Positions 23,711-32,378 are shown, counted from the stretch's first letter. The stretch: 64,000 nucleotides of DNA from Albimonas sp963977235 (GCF_963977235.1 NZ_CAXBOD010000015.1:1-64000); one strand, 5' to 3'. Notes: generated by a model from the sequence alone, not told the origin. Numbers and translations are program-made.

Positions 23711-25516
23711 ATGAAGGACCTGCCCTTCCATATCCAGGCCCTTCACGCGGCCTACGCGCGCGGCGTCTCGCCCATCGAGGTGATCGCGGAAGTCTACCGG
23801 CGCATCGAGGCGGCGGGCGATCCCGGCATCTTCATCCACCTCGTGGACCCCGAGACCGCCGGGGCCGCCGCCGCGGCGCTGCCGCCCTTCGATCCCGTCG
23901 CGATGCCGCTGTGGGGCGTGCCCTTCGCGGCCAAGGACAACATCGACGCCGCCGGCTGCCCGACCACCTGCGCCTGTCCCGCCTCGGCCTACCAGCCCTC
24001 GCAGGACGCGGTGGCGGTCGCGGCGCTGAAGGCGGCGGGCGCGATCCTGGTGGGCAAGACCAACCTCGACCAGTTCGCCACGGGGCTGGTGGGCGTGCGC
24101 TCGCCCTATCCGATCCCCAGGAACGCGGTGGATCCCGCGATCGTGCCGGGGGGATCGTCCTCGGGGTCCGCGGTGGCGGTGGCGCGGGGGCTGGTGAGCT
24201 TTTCGCTCGGGACCGACACGGCGGGCTCGGGGCGGGTGCCGGCGGCGCTGAACAACATCGTGGGGCTGAAGCCGTCGCTGGGGGCGATCTCGGCGACCGG
24301 GCTGGTCCCGGCCTGCCGGTCGCTGGACACGATCTCGATCTTCGCGCTGACCGTGGGGGACGCCTGGGCGGCGTTCCGGGCGGCGGCGGTGTTCGACCCC
24401 TCCGACGCCTACGCGCGGCCCGCCTCGACGCCGGCGCTGGCGGCCTGTCCCCCCGCCTTCAGGGTCGGCGTGCCGACGCCCGCCACGCGGATCTTCCTTG
24501 GCGACGCCGCGCAGGAAGCCGCCTACGACGCCGCGCTGGAGGAGCTTGCGGCGCTGGGCGGGGAGCTGGTGGAGCTCGACTTCCAGCCCTTCTACGACAT
24601 CGCGCGGCTGCTCTACGACGGTCCCTGGGTCGGCGAGCGCTGGGCCGCGACCGAGGCGATCATCCGCGACCGCCCCGAGGAGATGCACCCGGTCACCCGC
24701 GCGATCATCGGCAAGGCGGAAGGATACTCGGCCGCCGACGCGTTCAAGGGGCAGTACGCGCTGCAGGCGCTCAAGCGGATCGTGCAGCCGATGCTGGACG
24801 CGGTCGACCTGATGGCCGTGCCGACGATCCCCACCTTCTACTCGGTGGCCGATCTCGAGGCGGACCCGGTGACGCCGAACTCCAACTTCGGGACTTACAC
24901 CAACTTCGTGAACCTGCTGGACATGTGCGGACTGGCCGTGCCGATGGCGGCGCGGGCCGACGGGCGGCCGGGTTCGGTGACGCTGCTGGGCCGCGCGGGG
25001 CGCGACGCGCAGCTGGCCGCATTGGGCGAGACGCTGCACGACCGCTCGGGCGTCGCGCTGGGGGCGACGGGGTGGGCGGCGCCGCGGGGGCCGGAGCGCG
25101 CGGCCGCGGCGATGGACGACGAGATCGCGCTGGCGGCGGTCGGCGCGCACATGTCGGGCCTGCCGCTGAACCCGGAGCTGACCCGGCTGGGGGCGCGGTT
25201 CCTGGCCGCGACCACGACCTCGGCCGACTATCGCCTCTACGCTCTGCCGGGCGGCCCGCCGAAGCGGCCCGGGATGGTGCGCGCGAAGGACGGCGCGCAG
25301 ATCGCGGTCGAGGTCTGGGCCGTCCCCATGGCCCGGTTCGGAGCGTTCATCGCCGGAGTGCCCTCGCCGCTGGGGATCGGGACGGTGCAGCTCGCCGACG
25401 GCTCGAGCGTGAAGGGGTTCCTGTGCGAGGCGGCGGGCCTGGAGGGGGCCGAGGACGTCACCGCCCACGGCGGCTGGCGCGCCTACCTCGCGGCGGGCGC
25501 CTCGGACGCCGCCTGA
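23711..25516 (+). CDS. atzF: Allophanate hydrolase (AtzF type)
   Basis: A 601-residue amidase-signature enzyme that cleaves allophanate to ammonia and carbon dioxide, the last step of biuret and cyanurate breakdown. Lys75 (FAAKDN), Ser149 (GGSSSGS) and Ser173 (TAGSGR) form the Ser-cisSer-Lys triad. Each lies exactly 16 residues before the AtzF positions Lys91, Ser165 and Ser189, as I recall them. The total length fits AtzF (605), including the C-terminal domain after about residue 450 that helps the second decarboxylation. It is not fused to a biotin-dependent urea carboxylase. It ends the operon; the next genes are convergent. Confidence 0.9.
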   Translation: MKDLPFHIQALHAAYARGVSPIEVIAEVYRRIEAAGDPGIFIHLVDPETAGAAAAALPPFDPVAMPLWGVPFAAKDNIDAAGCPTTCACPASAYQPSQDAVAVAALKAAGAILVGKTNLDQFATGLVGVRSPYPIPRNAVDPAIVPGGSSSGSAVAVARGLVSFSLGTDTAGSGRVPAALNNIVGLKPSLGAISATGLVPACRSLDTISIFALTVGDAWAAFRAAAVFDPSDAYARPASTPALAACPPAFRVGVPTPATRIFLGDAAQEAAYDAALEELAALGGELVELDFQPFYDIARLLYDGPWVGERWAATEAIIRDRPEEMHPVTRAIIGKAEGYSAADAFKGQYALQALKRIVQPMLDAVDLMAVPTIPTFYSVADLEADPVTPNSNFGTYTNFVNLLDMCGLAVPMAARADGRPGSVTLLGRAGRDAQLAALGETLHDRSGVALGATGWAAPRGPERAAAAMDDEIALAAVGAHMSGLPLNPELTRLGARFLAATTTSADYRLYALPGGPPKRPGMVRAKDGAQIAVEVWAVPMARFGAFIAGVPSPLGIGTVQLADGSSVKGFLCEAAGLEGAEDVTAHGGWRAYLAAGASDAA

Positions 25517-25527
25517 TCGCGGAAGCC

Positions 25528-26859
25528 TCAGCCGGCGCGCAGGTCCTCGGCCGGGGCGCGCCGGTAGGCGGCGACGGCGGGGGCCAGCGCCAGAAGCGAG
25601 GCCGCCGAGAAGGCGGCGGCGGCGAGCTGGATCTCGGGCCAGCCGAGCGAGGCGGCGACCGCCATGTCGGTCCGTGCAGAAAGCGCGGCCGAGACCAGCC
25701 CTGCCGAGGCCCAGCCCAGCGCCAGTCCGGCAAGACATCCCGCCCCCAGCAGGCTGGCGGCGTAGAGCCAGACCACCCCCAGCACGAAGCGCCGCGGCGC
25801 GCCCATCGCGCGCAGCAGGGCGAAGCGTCGGGCGAACAGACGCGCCAGCGCCACCAGCCCCGCCAGCACGCCTGCGGCGGCCAGCGCCTGGGTAAGGACG
25901 GCCATCAGCGACATCGCCTCGCGCACGTCGCCCAGCACCGCATGCAGACGGGCGAGCGTGGCGCCGGGGAAGAAGGCCATGGTCCCCTCGCCGTCGTGGC
26001 GGGCGCGGATGGCGTAGGCGTCGGCGAGGCGCTCGCCCGACAGCACGAAGGCCGGGGCGCCGGGGAAGTAGTCCGGGTCGAAGGGGGGGCCCAGCTGCTC
26101 GGGCCGTTCCGGCGCGTGGCCGGGGGCGAGACCGTGCATCTCCCACAGAGTCTCGATGGGCACGAGGATGGCGCGGTCCCAGGGGCCGCCGGTCGGGGAC
26201 ATGCGGCCAACGATGCGCAGGGACTCGCCGGCGTGGGCGTCGGCTTCGGCCGCGTCGCCATGGCCGTGGGCGGGCGCGACGGTTTCGCCCAGCGTCATCG
26301 CCGCATGGGCGCCGGCGATGGCCTCGCCATGGCGCGCCCAGGCGCGGCCCTCCGCCAGGGGGCCCGCGAGGCGGTCGAGAAACGCGGCGGTCGTGCCCAC
26401 GATGGGCGCGCCGGCGTGACTGTCGCCGAAGGCGACGGGGGCGGCGAGCGAGACCCGCGGGTCGGCCTGGATCGCGCGCAGCGCCTCGGGCCCCAGCAGC
26501 GGCAGGGCGGCGGCGGGCTGCAGGTAGACGGTCGAGAGCAGCGCCCGGATCTCGTCGCCCGGCGCCGCGACGATCACGTCGAACGGCCCGGCGGCGCGGG
26601 CGGCGGCCTGGCGCAGGGCTCGCTCCTGGCTCAGCAGCGCGCCGCCGAGGCCGACCGAGAGGGCCATCAGACCCGCGAACAGCAGGTTGGTCCAGCGGAA
26701 GCGGACCAGCAGCGCCCGGGCGAGCGGCCAGGGCGCCTGGCCGCGCATGGCAAGGGCCGCCAGCGCCGCCGCGGGGGCCAGCAGCAGCAGGGTCAGCGCG
26801 AGATCCTGCGCCGCGTTGGGCAGGGCGCGCCAGAGGTCGGAAACCGCCTCGGGCATCAC
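25528..26859 (-). CDS. FtsX-like ABC transporter permease with His-rich segment
   Basis: A 443-residue MacB/FtsX-type permease with four main transmembrane segments (about 17-37, 55-76, 327-347 and 374-432) and a large periplasmic domain. The periplasmic domain contains a His/Asp patch (198-209: HGHGDAAEADAH) and further His residues near 242-248, suggesting metal contact. ALLRAMGAPRRFVLGV is the conserved FtsX cytoplasmic loop. It overlaps the ATPase gene by four bases. The same gene trio (Tat-type small protein, ATPase, permease) recalls the Zur-controlled PA4063-PA4066-type system of Pseudomonas, from memory. Confidence 0.85.
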   Translation of the reverse strand: MMPEAVSDLWRALPNAAQDLALTLLLLAPAAALAALAMRGQAPWPLARALLVRFRWTNLLFAGLMALSVGLGGALLSQERALRQAAARAAGPFDVIVAAPGDEIRALLSTVYLQPAAALPLLGPEALRAIQADPRVSLAAPVAFGDSHAGAPIVGTTAAFLDRLAGPLAEGRAWARHGEAIAGAHAAMTLGETVAPAHGHGDAAEADAHAGESLRIVGRMSPTGGPWDRAILVPIETLWEMHGLAPGHAPERPEQLGPPFDPDYFPGAPAFVLSGERLADAYAIRARHDGEGTMAFFPGATLARLHAVLGDVREAMSLMAVLTQALAAAGVLAGLVALARLFARRFALLRAMGAPRRFVLGVVWLYAASLLGAGCLAGLALGWASAGLVSAALSARTDMAVAASLGWPEIQLAAAAFSAASLLALAPAVAAYRRAPAEDLRAG

Positions 26860-27563
26860 TGGCGCACCTGTCCGTCGACCACCTGGATGACGCGATCCAT
26901 CGCCGACATCATCGCGGCGTCATGGCTGACGGCGATCACCGTGCGCCCGCGGTCGCGGGCGGCTGCGAGGAGGTCGGCGACCAGCCGGTCGGCGTTCTCG
27001 CGGTCGAGGCTGGCGGTGGGCTCGTCGGCGAGGATCGCGGCGGGGTTGCGCGCCAGCGCCCGCGCGGCGGCGATGCGCTGACGTTCGCCGCCCGAGAGGG
27101 CGGAGACGTTGCGCGCGGTGGTCGGGGCGCCGAAGCGCGCCAGCAGCTCGGCGGCGCGGGCGCGGATCGCGGGACGCTCGGCGCGCGGCGCCCAGGCGGC
27201 GGAGACGGCGGCGTTGTCGAGGGGGGATAGCTCCTCGAGCAGCAGGAAGTCCTGGAAGATCATGCCCAGCGAGCGGCGGCGGAAGGCGTCGCGGGCCGCC
27301 TCGGGCAGGGCGGCGAGGTCGGTCTCCCCCCACAGGATCCGGCCCGCGGCGGCGGGAACCAGGCCCGCGATCGCGTGCAGCAGCGTCGACTTGCCCGCGC
27401 CCGAGGGCCCCTGGATGCCCAGCGTCCCGCCGGCGGGCACGCGCAGGCGGTCGACCGAGAGGATCGTGCGGCCGTCGGGGGCGCGGACCTCCAGCCCCTC
27501 GATGCGCAGGTCGCCGGGGGCGAGCGCGCGGGTCCCGGCGGGGACGGGACGCTCATGCTTCAT
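26856..27563 (-). CDS. LolD-like ABC transporter ATP-binding protein
   Basis: A 235-residue ATPase with Walker A GPSGAGKST (52-60), Q-loop IFQDF (102-106), signature LSGGE (156-160), Walker B ILADEPT (177-183) and the H-loop VSHD. It belongs to the LolD/MacB branch that drives FtsX-type permeases, which extract or push molecules from the membrane outward rather than importing them. It overlaps the permease gene downstream and the small Tat protein gene upstream by four bases each. Confidence 0.92.
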   Translation of the reverse strand: MKHERPVPAGTRALAPGDLRIEGLEVRAPDGRTILSVDRLRVPAGGTLGIQGPSGAGKSTLLHAIAGLVPAAAGRILWGETDLAALPEAARDAFRRRSLGMIFQDFLLLEELSPLDNAAVSAAWAPRAERPAIRARAAELLARFGAPTTARNVSALSGGERQRIAAARALARNPAAILADEPTASLDRENADRLVADLLAAARDRGRTVIAVSHDAAMMSAMDRVIQVVDGQVRQ

Positions 27564-28027
27564 GCGCGGTCGACCTCGGCTTCTTCGAGGCGCACGCGGC
27601 TGACGAACCCGGTGTCGGGGTCGGTGGCCGCGCCCAGCGACAGGCGGCCGGAGACCGCGATGGCGATGTTGAAGGGGACGACGTCGACCACCCGGCGGGT
27701 GAGCACGGCGAGGATGTCGTCGGGCCAGTCGGCCTCGGTCTCGCAGAACGGGCAGACGGCCAGCGGACGGTTGGTGAGCACGAAGAACCGGCTTTCGGCC
27801 TTCAGGGGCGGGGCCATGAAGCCCTCGATCGTCACCCGCTCGCCTTCGAGGTCGGTGGCGAGGGGGGAGAAGGACAGGTCTTTCTCATAGAGCTCGCGCA
27901 GGCGGATCGGCTCGTCGGCGGCCAGCGCTGCGGGCGCGCGCAGCGCGAGCGGCGCGGCGGCCAGCGCAACGCCCGCGCGCAGCAGGTCCCGGCGGGCGGG
28001 CGCGACGGCGAGGCGGGGCAGGGTCAT
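27560..28027 (-). CDS. Tat-type secreted protein with CPFC motif (DUF3299-like)
   Basis: A 155-residue protein with a likely twin-arginine signal (Arg12-Arg13, hydrophobic 18-32, cleavage near ALAAD at about 37). The mature part has a strand-rich region, GFMAPP (69-74), and a CPFC motif at 92-95 typical of a thioredoxin-like or metal-binding dithiol. It resembles DUF3299-type proteins associated with metal-linked ABC systems. It heads an overlapping three-gene operon. The ATG follows a GGGAG site. Just upstream is a 14-base perfect palindrome (28032-28045) overlapping that site. Confidence 0.7.
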   Translation of the reverse strand: MTLPRLAVAPARRDLLRAGVALAAAPLALRAPAALAADEPIRLRELYEKDLSFSPLATDLEGERVTIEGFMAPPLKAESRFFVLTNRPLAVCPFCETEADWPDDILAVLTRRVVDVVPFNIAIAVSGRLSLGAATDPDTGFVSRVRLEEAEVDRA

Positions 28028-28120
28028 GGCGGTCTCCCGGGAGACGCGGCGCGGCCCCGACGGGGGCGTCGCGCCTGGTGGCGGGCCTCGGCGCGCAGGC
28101 GTCGGGGGCCGGAACGGAAG

Positions 28121-28149
28121 GCGGGGGCCCGCGCGCGGCGGGCCCCCGC
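28121..28149 (-). terminator. Hairpin after phoA
   Basis: Twelve-base perfect arms (28121-28132 and 28138-28149) with a 5-base loop lie 17 bases beyond the phoA stop. The following minus-strand sequence has only scattered T residues. A likely terminator or transcript end, also near the start of the CPFC operon. Confidence 0.55.
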
Positions 28150-28165
28150 GAAGCCTAGCGCAGGA

Positions 28166-29650
28166 TCACTCGGCCGTCGCGGCGGCGTGCATGACGTGGA
28201 AGATTACGTTCTGCTCGATGGTGCCGCCCAGCAGATGCGCCCAGGGGCCCTTGGCCCAGGCGACCACGTCCTCGCCCGAGTGGGTCTCGGAGGACTTGGG
28301 GATCAGCGCTTCCTGGAGGAAGTCGGGATCGGTGGCCTGCGCCTGGGTCAGGGTGGCGCGCTCGCCCGAATAGACGCCGTCCTCGCCCTTCTTGAGCACC
28401 GCGCCGGGGCCGTTGAGATAGCCCACGACCGAGTAGGGCTTGTCGTCGTCGGCGGTGACCAGTTCGTCGGAGTGCTTCACGCCCGCGTTGTCGATGTCGT
28501 GGCACAGGCCCGTGATCGGGGTGCCGCGGCCGCAGTAGCCGTTGAAGGCGATGGCGTGCTCATGGTCGGCGGTGACGATGATCAGCGTGTCGGCGTCGTC
28601 GGTCAGCTCGTCGGCCAGCGCCACCGCCTGGGCGAAGGCGACGCCATCGGTCAGGGTGCGGTGCAGGTTGCCCGCGTGGTTGGCATGGTCGACGCGGCCG
28701 GCCTCGATCTCGAGGTAGAAGCCTTCCTCGTTGGTCGAGAGGGTCTCGATGGCCATGCGGGTCATGTCGACGAGGCCGATCTCGCCCTCGGGGCGGTCAT
28801 GCTCGTATTTCATGTGCGAGGCGTCGAAGAGGCCGAGGATCGGGGCGGAGCCGTCGAGCTTCAAGGCCTGGGCCGTCTGCGTGTTCCAGGCGTACTGCAC
28901 GCCGGAGTCCTGGGCGGCGGCGATCAGGTCGACGCCGTCCTTGCGGCGGCCGCCCTTGCCGTCGCCGTCCATCTGCTCGGCGCCGTGGAAGTTGCGCCGG
29001 CCGCCGCCGAGGGCGACGTCGACCAGGCCGGTCTCGATGGCCTCGATCATCTGGGAGGCGATGTCGGCGCAGCCCTCGGGCGCCTCGGCCTCCCAGTTGC
29101 GGTAGGCGGTCTTGGCGTAGACCGCGGCCGGGGTGGCGTGGGTCAGGCGGGCGGTCGAGACGATGCCCACCGACTTGCCCATGCCCTCGACGATCTCGGC
29201 GAAGGTGGTCAGGCGGTTGTCGGCCTCGGAGGCGCAGTCGCCGGTGATCGCGTTCTCGCCGAGGTTGATGAGGTTGAAGCGCTGCTTCACGCCGGTGTTC
29301 AGCGCGCCGGCCGTGGGGGCCGAGTCGGGGGTCTGGGCGTTGATGTTGTAGGTCTTGACCAGCGCCACGTTGGGGAACGCCTCGTAGGGGAGGACGTTCT
29401 CTTCGCCCAGCAGGCCCTTCTGCTGGCCGTCGAAGACGCGCACGGCGTAGTTGGTGCCCACGCCCAGCCCGTCGGCGACGAACAGGATCACGTTCCGGGC
29501 GCGGTTGGTGTTGGGGGTCGCGGCCTTGCGGGCCTCGATCACCGCCTGCGCGTCGGCAAACCACTGGCTGCCGGCCTGCGGCAGGTCCTGGGCTGCGGCC
29601 GGAAGCGCGACGGCGAGCGTCAGCGCCAGGGCGGCGGAATTGCGGAGCAT
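28166..29650 (-). CDS. phoA: Alkaline phosphatase
   Basis: A 494-residue periplasmic phosphomonoesterase of the PhoA family. The N-terminus is a signal peptide ending near PAAAQ (about 20). FVADGLGVG carries a metal-binding Asp, TPDSAPTAGALNTGVK the catalytic Ser in DSAxTA, EAGRVDHANHAGN and VTADHEHA the zinc and magnesium ligands. It scavenges phosphate from organic phosphates when phosphate is short. The Pho-box-like site at 29711-29728 supports PhoB control. It is monocistronic, flanked by a terminator and by the dcd gene, which is transcribed on the same strand toward it. Confidence 0.95.
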   Translation of the reverse strand: MLRNSAALALTLAVALPAAAQDLPQAGSQWFADAQAVIEARKAATPNTNRARNVILFVADGLGVGTNYAVRVFDGQQKGLLGEENVLPYEAFPNVALVKTYNINAQTPDSAPTAGALNTGVKQRFNLINLGENAITGDCASEADNRLTTFAEIVEGMGKSVGIVSTARLTHATPAAVYAKTAYRNWEAEAPEGCADIASQMIEAIETGLVDVALGGGRRNFHGAEQMDGDGKGGRRKDGVDLIAAAQDSGVQYAWNTQTAQALKLDGSAPILGLFDASHMKYEHDRPEGEIGLVDMTRMAIETLSTNEEGFYLEIEAGRVDHANHAGNLHRTLTDGVAFAQAVALADELTDDADTLIIVTADHEHAIAFNGYCGRGTPITGLCHDIDNAGVKHSDELVTADDDKPYSVVGYLNGPGAVLKKGEDGVYSGERATLTQAQATDPDFLQEALIPKSSETHSGEDVVAWAKGPWAHLLGGTIEQNVIFHVMHAAATAE

Positions 29651-29710
29651 GTCCCCTCTCCTCGATCAGGTTGCGTGGCGACGCGATAGCAGAGCGGCCG
29701 CAAGCCTGGC

Positions 29711-29728
29711 GTGAAGATTGAGTGACAT
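29711..29728 (-). promoter_or_regulatory. Putative Pho box upstream of phoA
   Basis: On the minus strand, TGTCAC (29722-29727) and CTTCAC (29711-29716) form two repeats with an 11-base period, as in PhoB sites. About 13 of 18 positions fit the consensus. It lies some 60 bases before the phoA start, a suitable distance. Confidence 0.6.
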
Positions 29729-29732
29729 CAAG

Positions 29733-29754
29733 GCGTTATGTTATTTCATAACGC
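29733..29754. promoter_or_regulatory. Perfect palindrome between dcd and phoA
   Basis: GCGTTATG-N6-CATAACGC, arms of eight with no mismatch and an A/T-rich spacer, sits 15 bases past the dcd stop and 83 bases before phoA. It could be a second operator for phoA or a dcd terminator stem; there is no clear U-tract. Confidence 0.55.
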
Positions 29755-29769
29755 TCCTGGCCGACGCGG

Positions 29770-30885
29770 TCAGGGCGCGCGGAACTGCTTGGCGAGCTTC
29801 AGGCCCTGGCCTTGGTAGTTGGAGGCGAGATCGGCGCCGTAGAGGACGTCGGGGATCTCGGCCATCGGCTCGTAGACCAGGCGCCCGACGACCTGGCCAT
29901 GCTCGAGCGCGAAGGGCGCCTCGTAGCAGCGGACTTCGAGAACCCCGCGGGAGCCTGCGCCCCCGGCCGAGGCGTGGCCGAAGCCGGGGTCGAAGAAGCC
30001 GGCGTAGTGGACGCGGAACTCTCCGGCCATGGCGAGGTAGGGCTGCATCTCGGCGGCGTAGTTCGGCGGGATCGCCACGGATTCGCGGCTGACCAGGATG
30101 TAGAAGGCGCCGGGATCGAGGATCAGGCCGCCGCGGGGGGCGGGGAACAGCGGCTCCCAGAACTCGGACGCCTCGTAGGCGGCGATGCGGTCGAGGTCGA
30201 TCAGGCCGGTGTGGGGCTTGGCGCGCCAGCCGACGGGCTGATCGCCCCGCTGCGTCAGGTCGACCGAGAAGGCGAGGCCGTGGTCGATGATCGGGGCGAC
30301 GTCGACCAGCGGCTCGCGCGCATGCAGGGCGCGCAGGTCGTCGTCGGAGAACGCGAGGCTCCCGCGGCGCAGGCGGATCTGGTTCAGGCGCATGCCGGGA
30401 CGCACCAGGACCGAGAAGCTGCGGGGGGAGATTTCGGCGTAGAGGGGGCCGGAATAGCCGGGATCGACGCGGTCGAACTCCTCTCCCCCGTCGGTGATCA
30501 GGCGGGTGAGCAGATCGAGCCTCCCGGTGGAGGACTTGGCGTTGGCCGCCGCGGAGACGTCGGCGGGCAGGTCCAGACGCTCCTGCAACGGGATCACGTA
30601 GACGCAGCCCTTCTCCAGCACCGCGCCCTGGGTGAGGTCGATCGAGTGCATGGCGAAGCGCTCGAGACGCTCGGTCACCGTCGAGTCGGCGCCGGTGAGG
30701 AACGAGGCGCGCACCCGGTGGGCGATGGCCCCGAGCCGCAGGTCGAGGCTGGCGGGCTGGACCTGCGGGGCCGGGATCGGGACGTCGGCGGAGATGCGGC
30801 CCTGTGCGATCAGGGCGCGGAGTTCCTGGGAGGGCAGAACGCCGGGGCGCTGCGGCCCCGTCTCGGGCTGCGCGGGCGCGGTCAT
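29770..30885 (-). CDS. dcd: dCTP deaminase, long alphaproteobacterial form
   Basis: A 371-residue member of the dCTP deaminase/dUTPase superfamily, converting dCTP to dUTP for thymidylate synthesis. The normal bacterial enzyme has about 190 residues; this is the double-length version seen in alphaproteobacteria. NAKSSTGRLDLLTRLITD, VDPGYSGPLYAEISP and LVRPGMRLNQIRL carry the trimer-active-site motifs (SSxxR, GxxG and the RxxQ-type region). A second, weaker copy of the fold fills the C-terminal half. It sits just downstream of tRNA-Pro on the same strand. Confidence 0.88.
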   Translation of the reverse strand: MTAPAQPETGPQRPGVLPSQELRALIAQGRISADVPIPAPQVQPASLDLRLGAIAHRVRASFLTGADSTVTERLERFAMHSIDLTQGAVLEKGCVYVIPLQERLDLPADVSAAANAKSSTGRLDLLTRLITDGGEEFDRVDPGYSGPLYAEISPRSFSVLVRPGMRLNQIRLRRGSLAFSDDDLRALHAREPLVDVAPIIDHGLAFSVDLTQRGDQPVGWRAKPHTGLIDLDRIAAYEASEFWEPLFPAPRGGLILDPGAFYILVSRESVAIPPNYAAEMQPYLAMAGEFRVHYAGFFDPGFGHASAGGAGSRGVLEVRCYEAPFALEHGQVVGRLVYEPMAEIPDVLYGADLASNYQGQGLKLAKQFRAP

Positions 30886-30967
30886 GGCTCTCCCTCCCTT
30901 CGCGGCGGGCGCGGCGAAGCCGGGGGCCCATGCGAAGAGCGCCAGCCGTTGCCGGCTGGCGCTCGAT

Positions 30968-31044
30968 TGGTCGGGCTAGCAGGATTCGAACCTACGACCT
31001 CCCGTCCCCCAGACGGACGCGCTACCAGACTGCGCTATAGCCCG
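30968..31044 (-). tRNA. tRNA-Pro (anticodon GGG)
   Basis: A 77-base cloverleaf on the minus strand with encoded CCA. The acceptor stem CGGGCTA/TAGCCCG, D arm GCGC...GCGC, anticodon stem TCCGT/ACGGG with a wobble, and T arm GTAGG-TTCGAAT-CCTGC all pair. The loop CTGGGGG puts GGG at positions 34-36, reading CCC and CCU proline codons. Confidence 0.97.
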
Positions 31045-31255
31045 CTCGACGAGCCGGGGTTTAGCCGGGCGCGGGGGTGGTGGCAAGAGGGCGCCGGACA
31101 GGTTTTTTCGATGGATCGCGAGGACGTCGAGGCAGGCGCGGGCGCGGGCCCAGGGCGGCGTCCTTCAGGGCGCGCAGGCGGCGGCGGGAGGGTCTGGAAC
31201 GACAAAGGCGCCGCGGGGGCGCGGCGCCTTGCAGGGCGGACGGACGGGCCGCGGC

Positions 31256-31930
31256 TCAGGCGGAGACGAGCGCCTCGGCGAGGCTGCGGAACAGGGGCGC
31301 GCCGTCTGCGCCGCCGTGGGCGGGGTCCACAGCCCGCTCGGGGTGGGGCATCATGCCCAGCACCCGGCGGTTGGCCGAGAGCACGCCGGCGATGTCGTGG
31401 ACGGCCCCGTTGGGGGCGCCCTCGGCATAGGCGAAGGCGACGCGGTCCTCGCCCTCGAGCTCGGCCAGCGTCTGCGGATCGGCCACGTAGGCGCCGTCGT
31501 GGTGGGCGATGGGGATCAGCGCCGTGTCGCCGGCGGTCCAGGCGGAGGTGAACGGGCTGGCCGAGGTCTTCACGGTCAGCGGAACCGGCTTGCAGAGGAA
31601 CTTCAGGGCGCCGTTGCGCAGCAGGGCGCCGGGGAGCAGACCCGTCTCGGTCAGGATCTGGAAGCCGTTGCACACGCCCAGGACATGGCCGCCGGCGTGG
31701 GCGAAATCGGAGACGGCGCGCATGATCGGCGACTTGCCCGCGATCGCGCCGCAGCGCAGGTGGTCGCCGAACGAGAAGCCGCCGGGCAGGGCCACCAGAT
31801 CGAGGCCCCCGGGCAGCGCGGTGTCCTTGTGCCAGACCATCTCGACCGGCGCGGAGGCGACCGCCTGCAGGGCGACCTGCATGTCGCGGTCGCAGTTGGA
31901 GCCGGGGAAGACGATGACCGCGGCGCGCAT
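31256..31930 (-). CDS. purQ: Phosphoribosylformylglycinamidine synthase subunit PurQ
   Basis: A 224-residue glutamine amidotransferase subunit (class I) that supplies ammonia to the FGAR amidotransferase in purine synthesis. Cys87 in GVCNGFQ is the nucleophile, and MMPHPERA provides the His-Glu pair. The start ATG overlaps the purS stop (TGATG), which gives the usual purS-purQ coupling. The partner purL is not in the window. The 211-base interval to tRNA-Pro shows no feature. Confidence 0.95.
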   Translation of the reverse strand: MRAAVIVFPGSNCDRDMQVALQAVASAPVEMVWHKDTALPGGLDLVALPGGFSFGDHLRCGAIAGKSPIMRAVSDFAHAGGHVLGVCNGFQILTETGLLPGALLRNGALKFLCKPVPLTVKTSASPFTSAWTAGDTALIPIAHHDGAYVADPQTLAELEGEDRVAFAYAEGAPNGAVHDIAGVLSANRRVLGMMPHPERAVDPAHGGADGAPLFRSLAEALVSA

Positions 31931-32169
31931 CAGGCGATCTCGATCGAGTAGGATTCGATCACCGGGTTGGCCAGCAGCGCCTCGCACATCCTGCGGACCT
32001 CGGCCTCGGCGGCGGCGGGGTCGGTCTGGGCGAGCTCGAGCTCGATCAGCTTGCCCTGGCGGACGCCCTCGACGCCCTCGAAGCCGAGGGTCCCGAGCGC
32101 GTGGCGGATCGCCTCGCCCTGCGGGTCGAGCACGCCGGTTTTCAGCGAGACGTGGACGCGGGCCTTCAT
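31930..32169 (-). CDS. purS: Phosphoribosylformylglycinamidine synthase subunit PurS
   Basis: A 79-residue small subunit that bridges PurL and PurQ in the three-part FGAR amidotransferase of alphaproteobacteria and Gram-positives. The sequence MKARVHVSLKTGVLDPQG and VRQGKLIELEL are the PurS signature. It begins with an ATG 8 bases after a GGGAG-like site and overlaps purQ by one base. A DsbA-like gene lies upstream, then purC, all on the minus strand. Confidence 0.95.
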   Translation of the reverse strand: MKARVHVSLKTGVLDPQGEAIRHALGTLGFEGVEGVRQGKLIELELAQTDPAAAEAEVRRMCEALLANPVIESYSIEIA

Positions 32170-32378
32170 GGCGGGTCTCCCGGGGCCGTTGGGGGGATTT
32201 CGCCGGGCGATAGCGCGGATCGCACGAGGGGGCAAGCGGGCGGGGGGCCGCAGCGGACGCGAGCGCCAGCCGGCCGGGGCGGCCCTCGCGTCCGCTGCGC
32301 GTCCGCATCGCCCCGCCCGGCCGTCCCCCTCGCGGGGCCCTGCGGGCCCGGGTCTGCGGAGGCGTCGCGCCGGTGGGC

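Noticed and set aside
28032..28045. The palindrome GTCTCCCGGGAGAC as an operator for the CPFC operon
   Set aside because: It overlaps the ribosome-binding site and could arise by chance from the GC-rich context; no second site or conserved motif is visible.
29733..29754. A Zur box upstream of phoA
   Set aside because: The half-sites GTTAT and ATAAC are too far apart for a typical Zur site.
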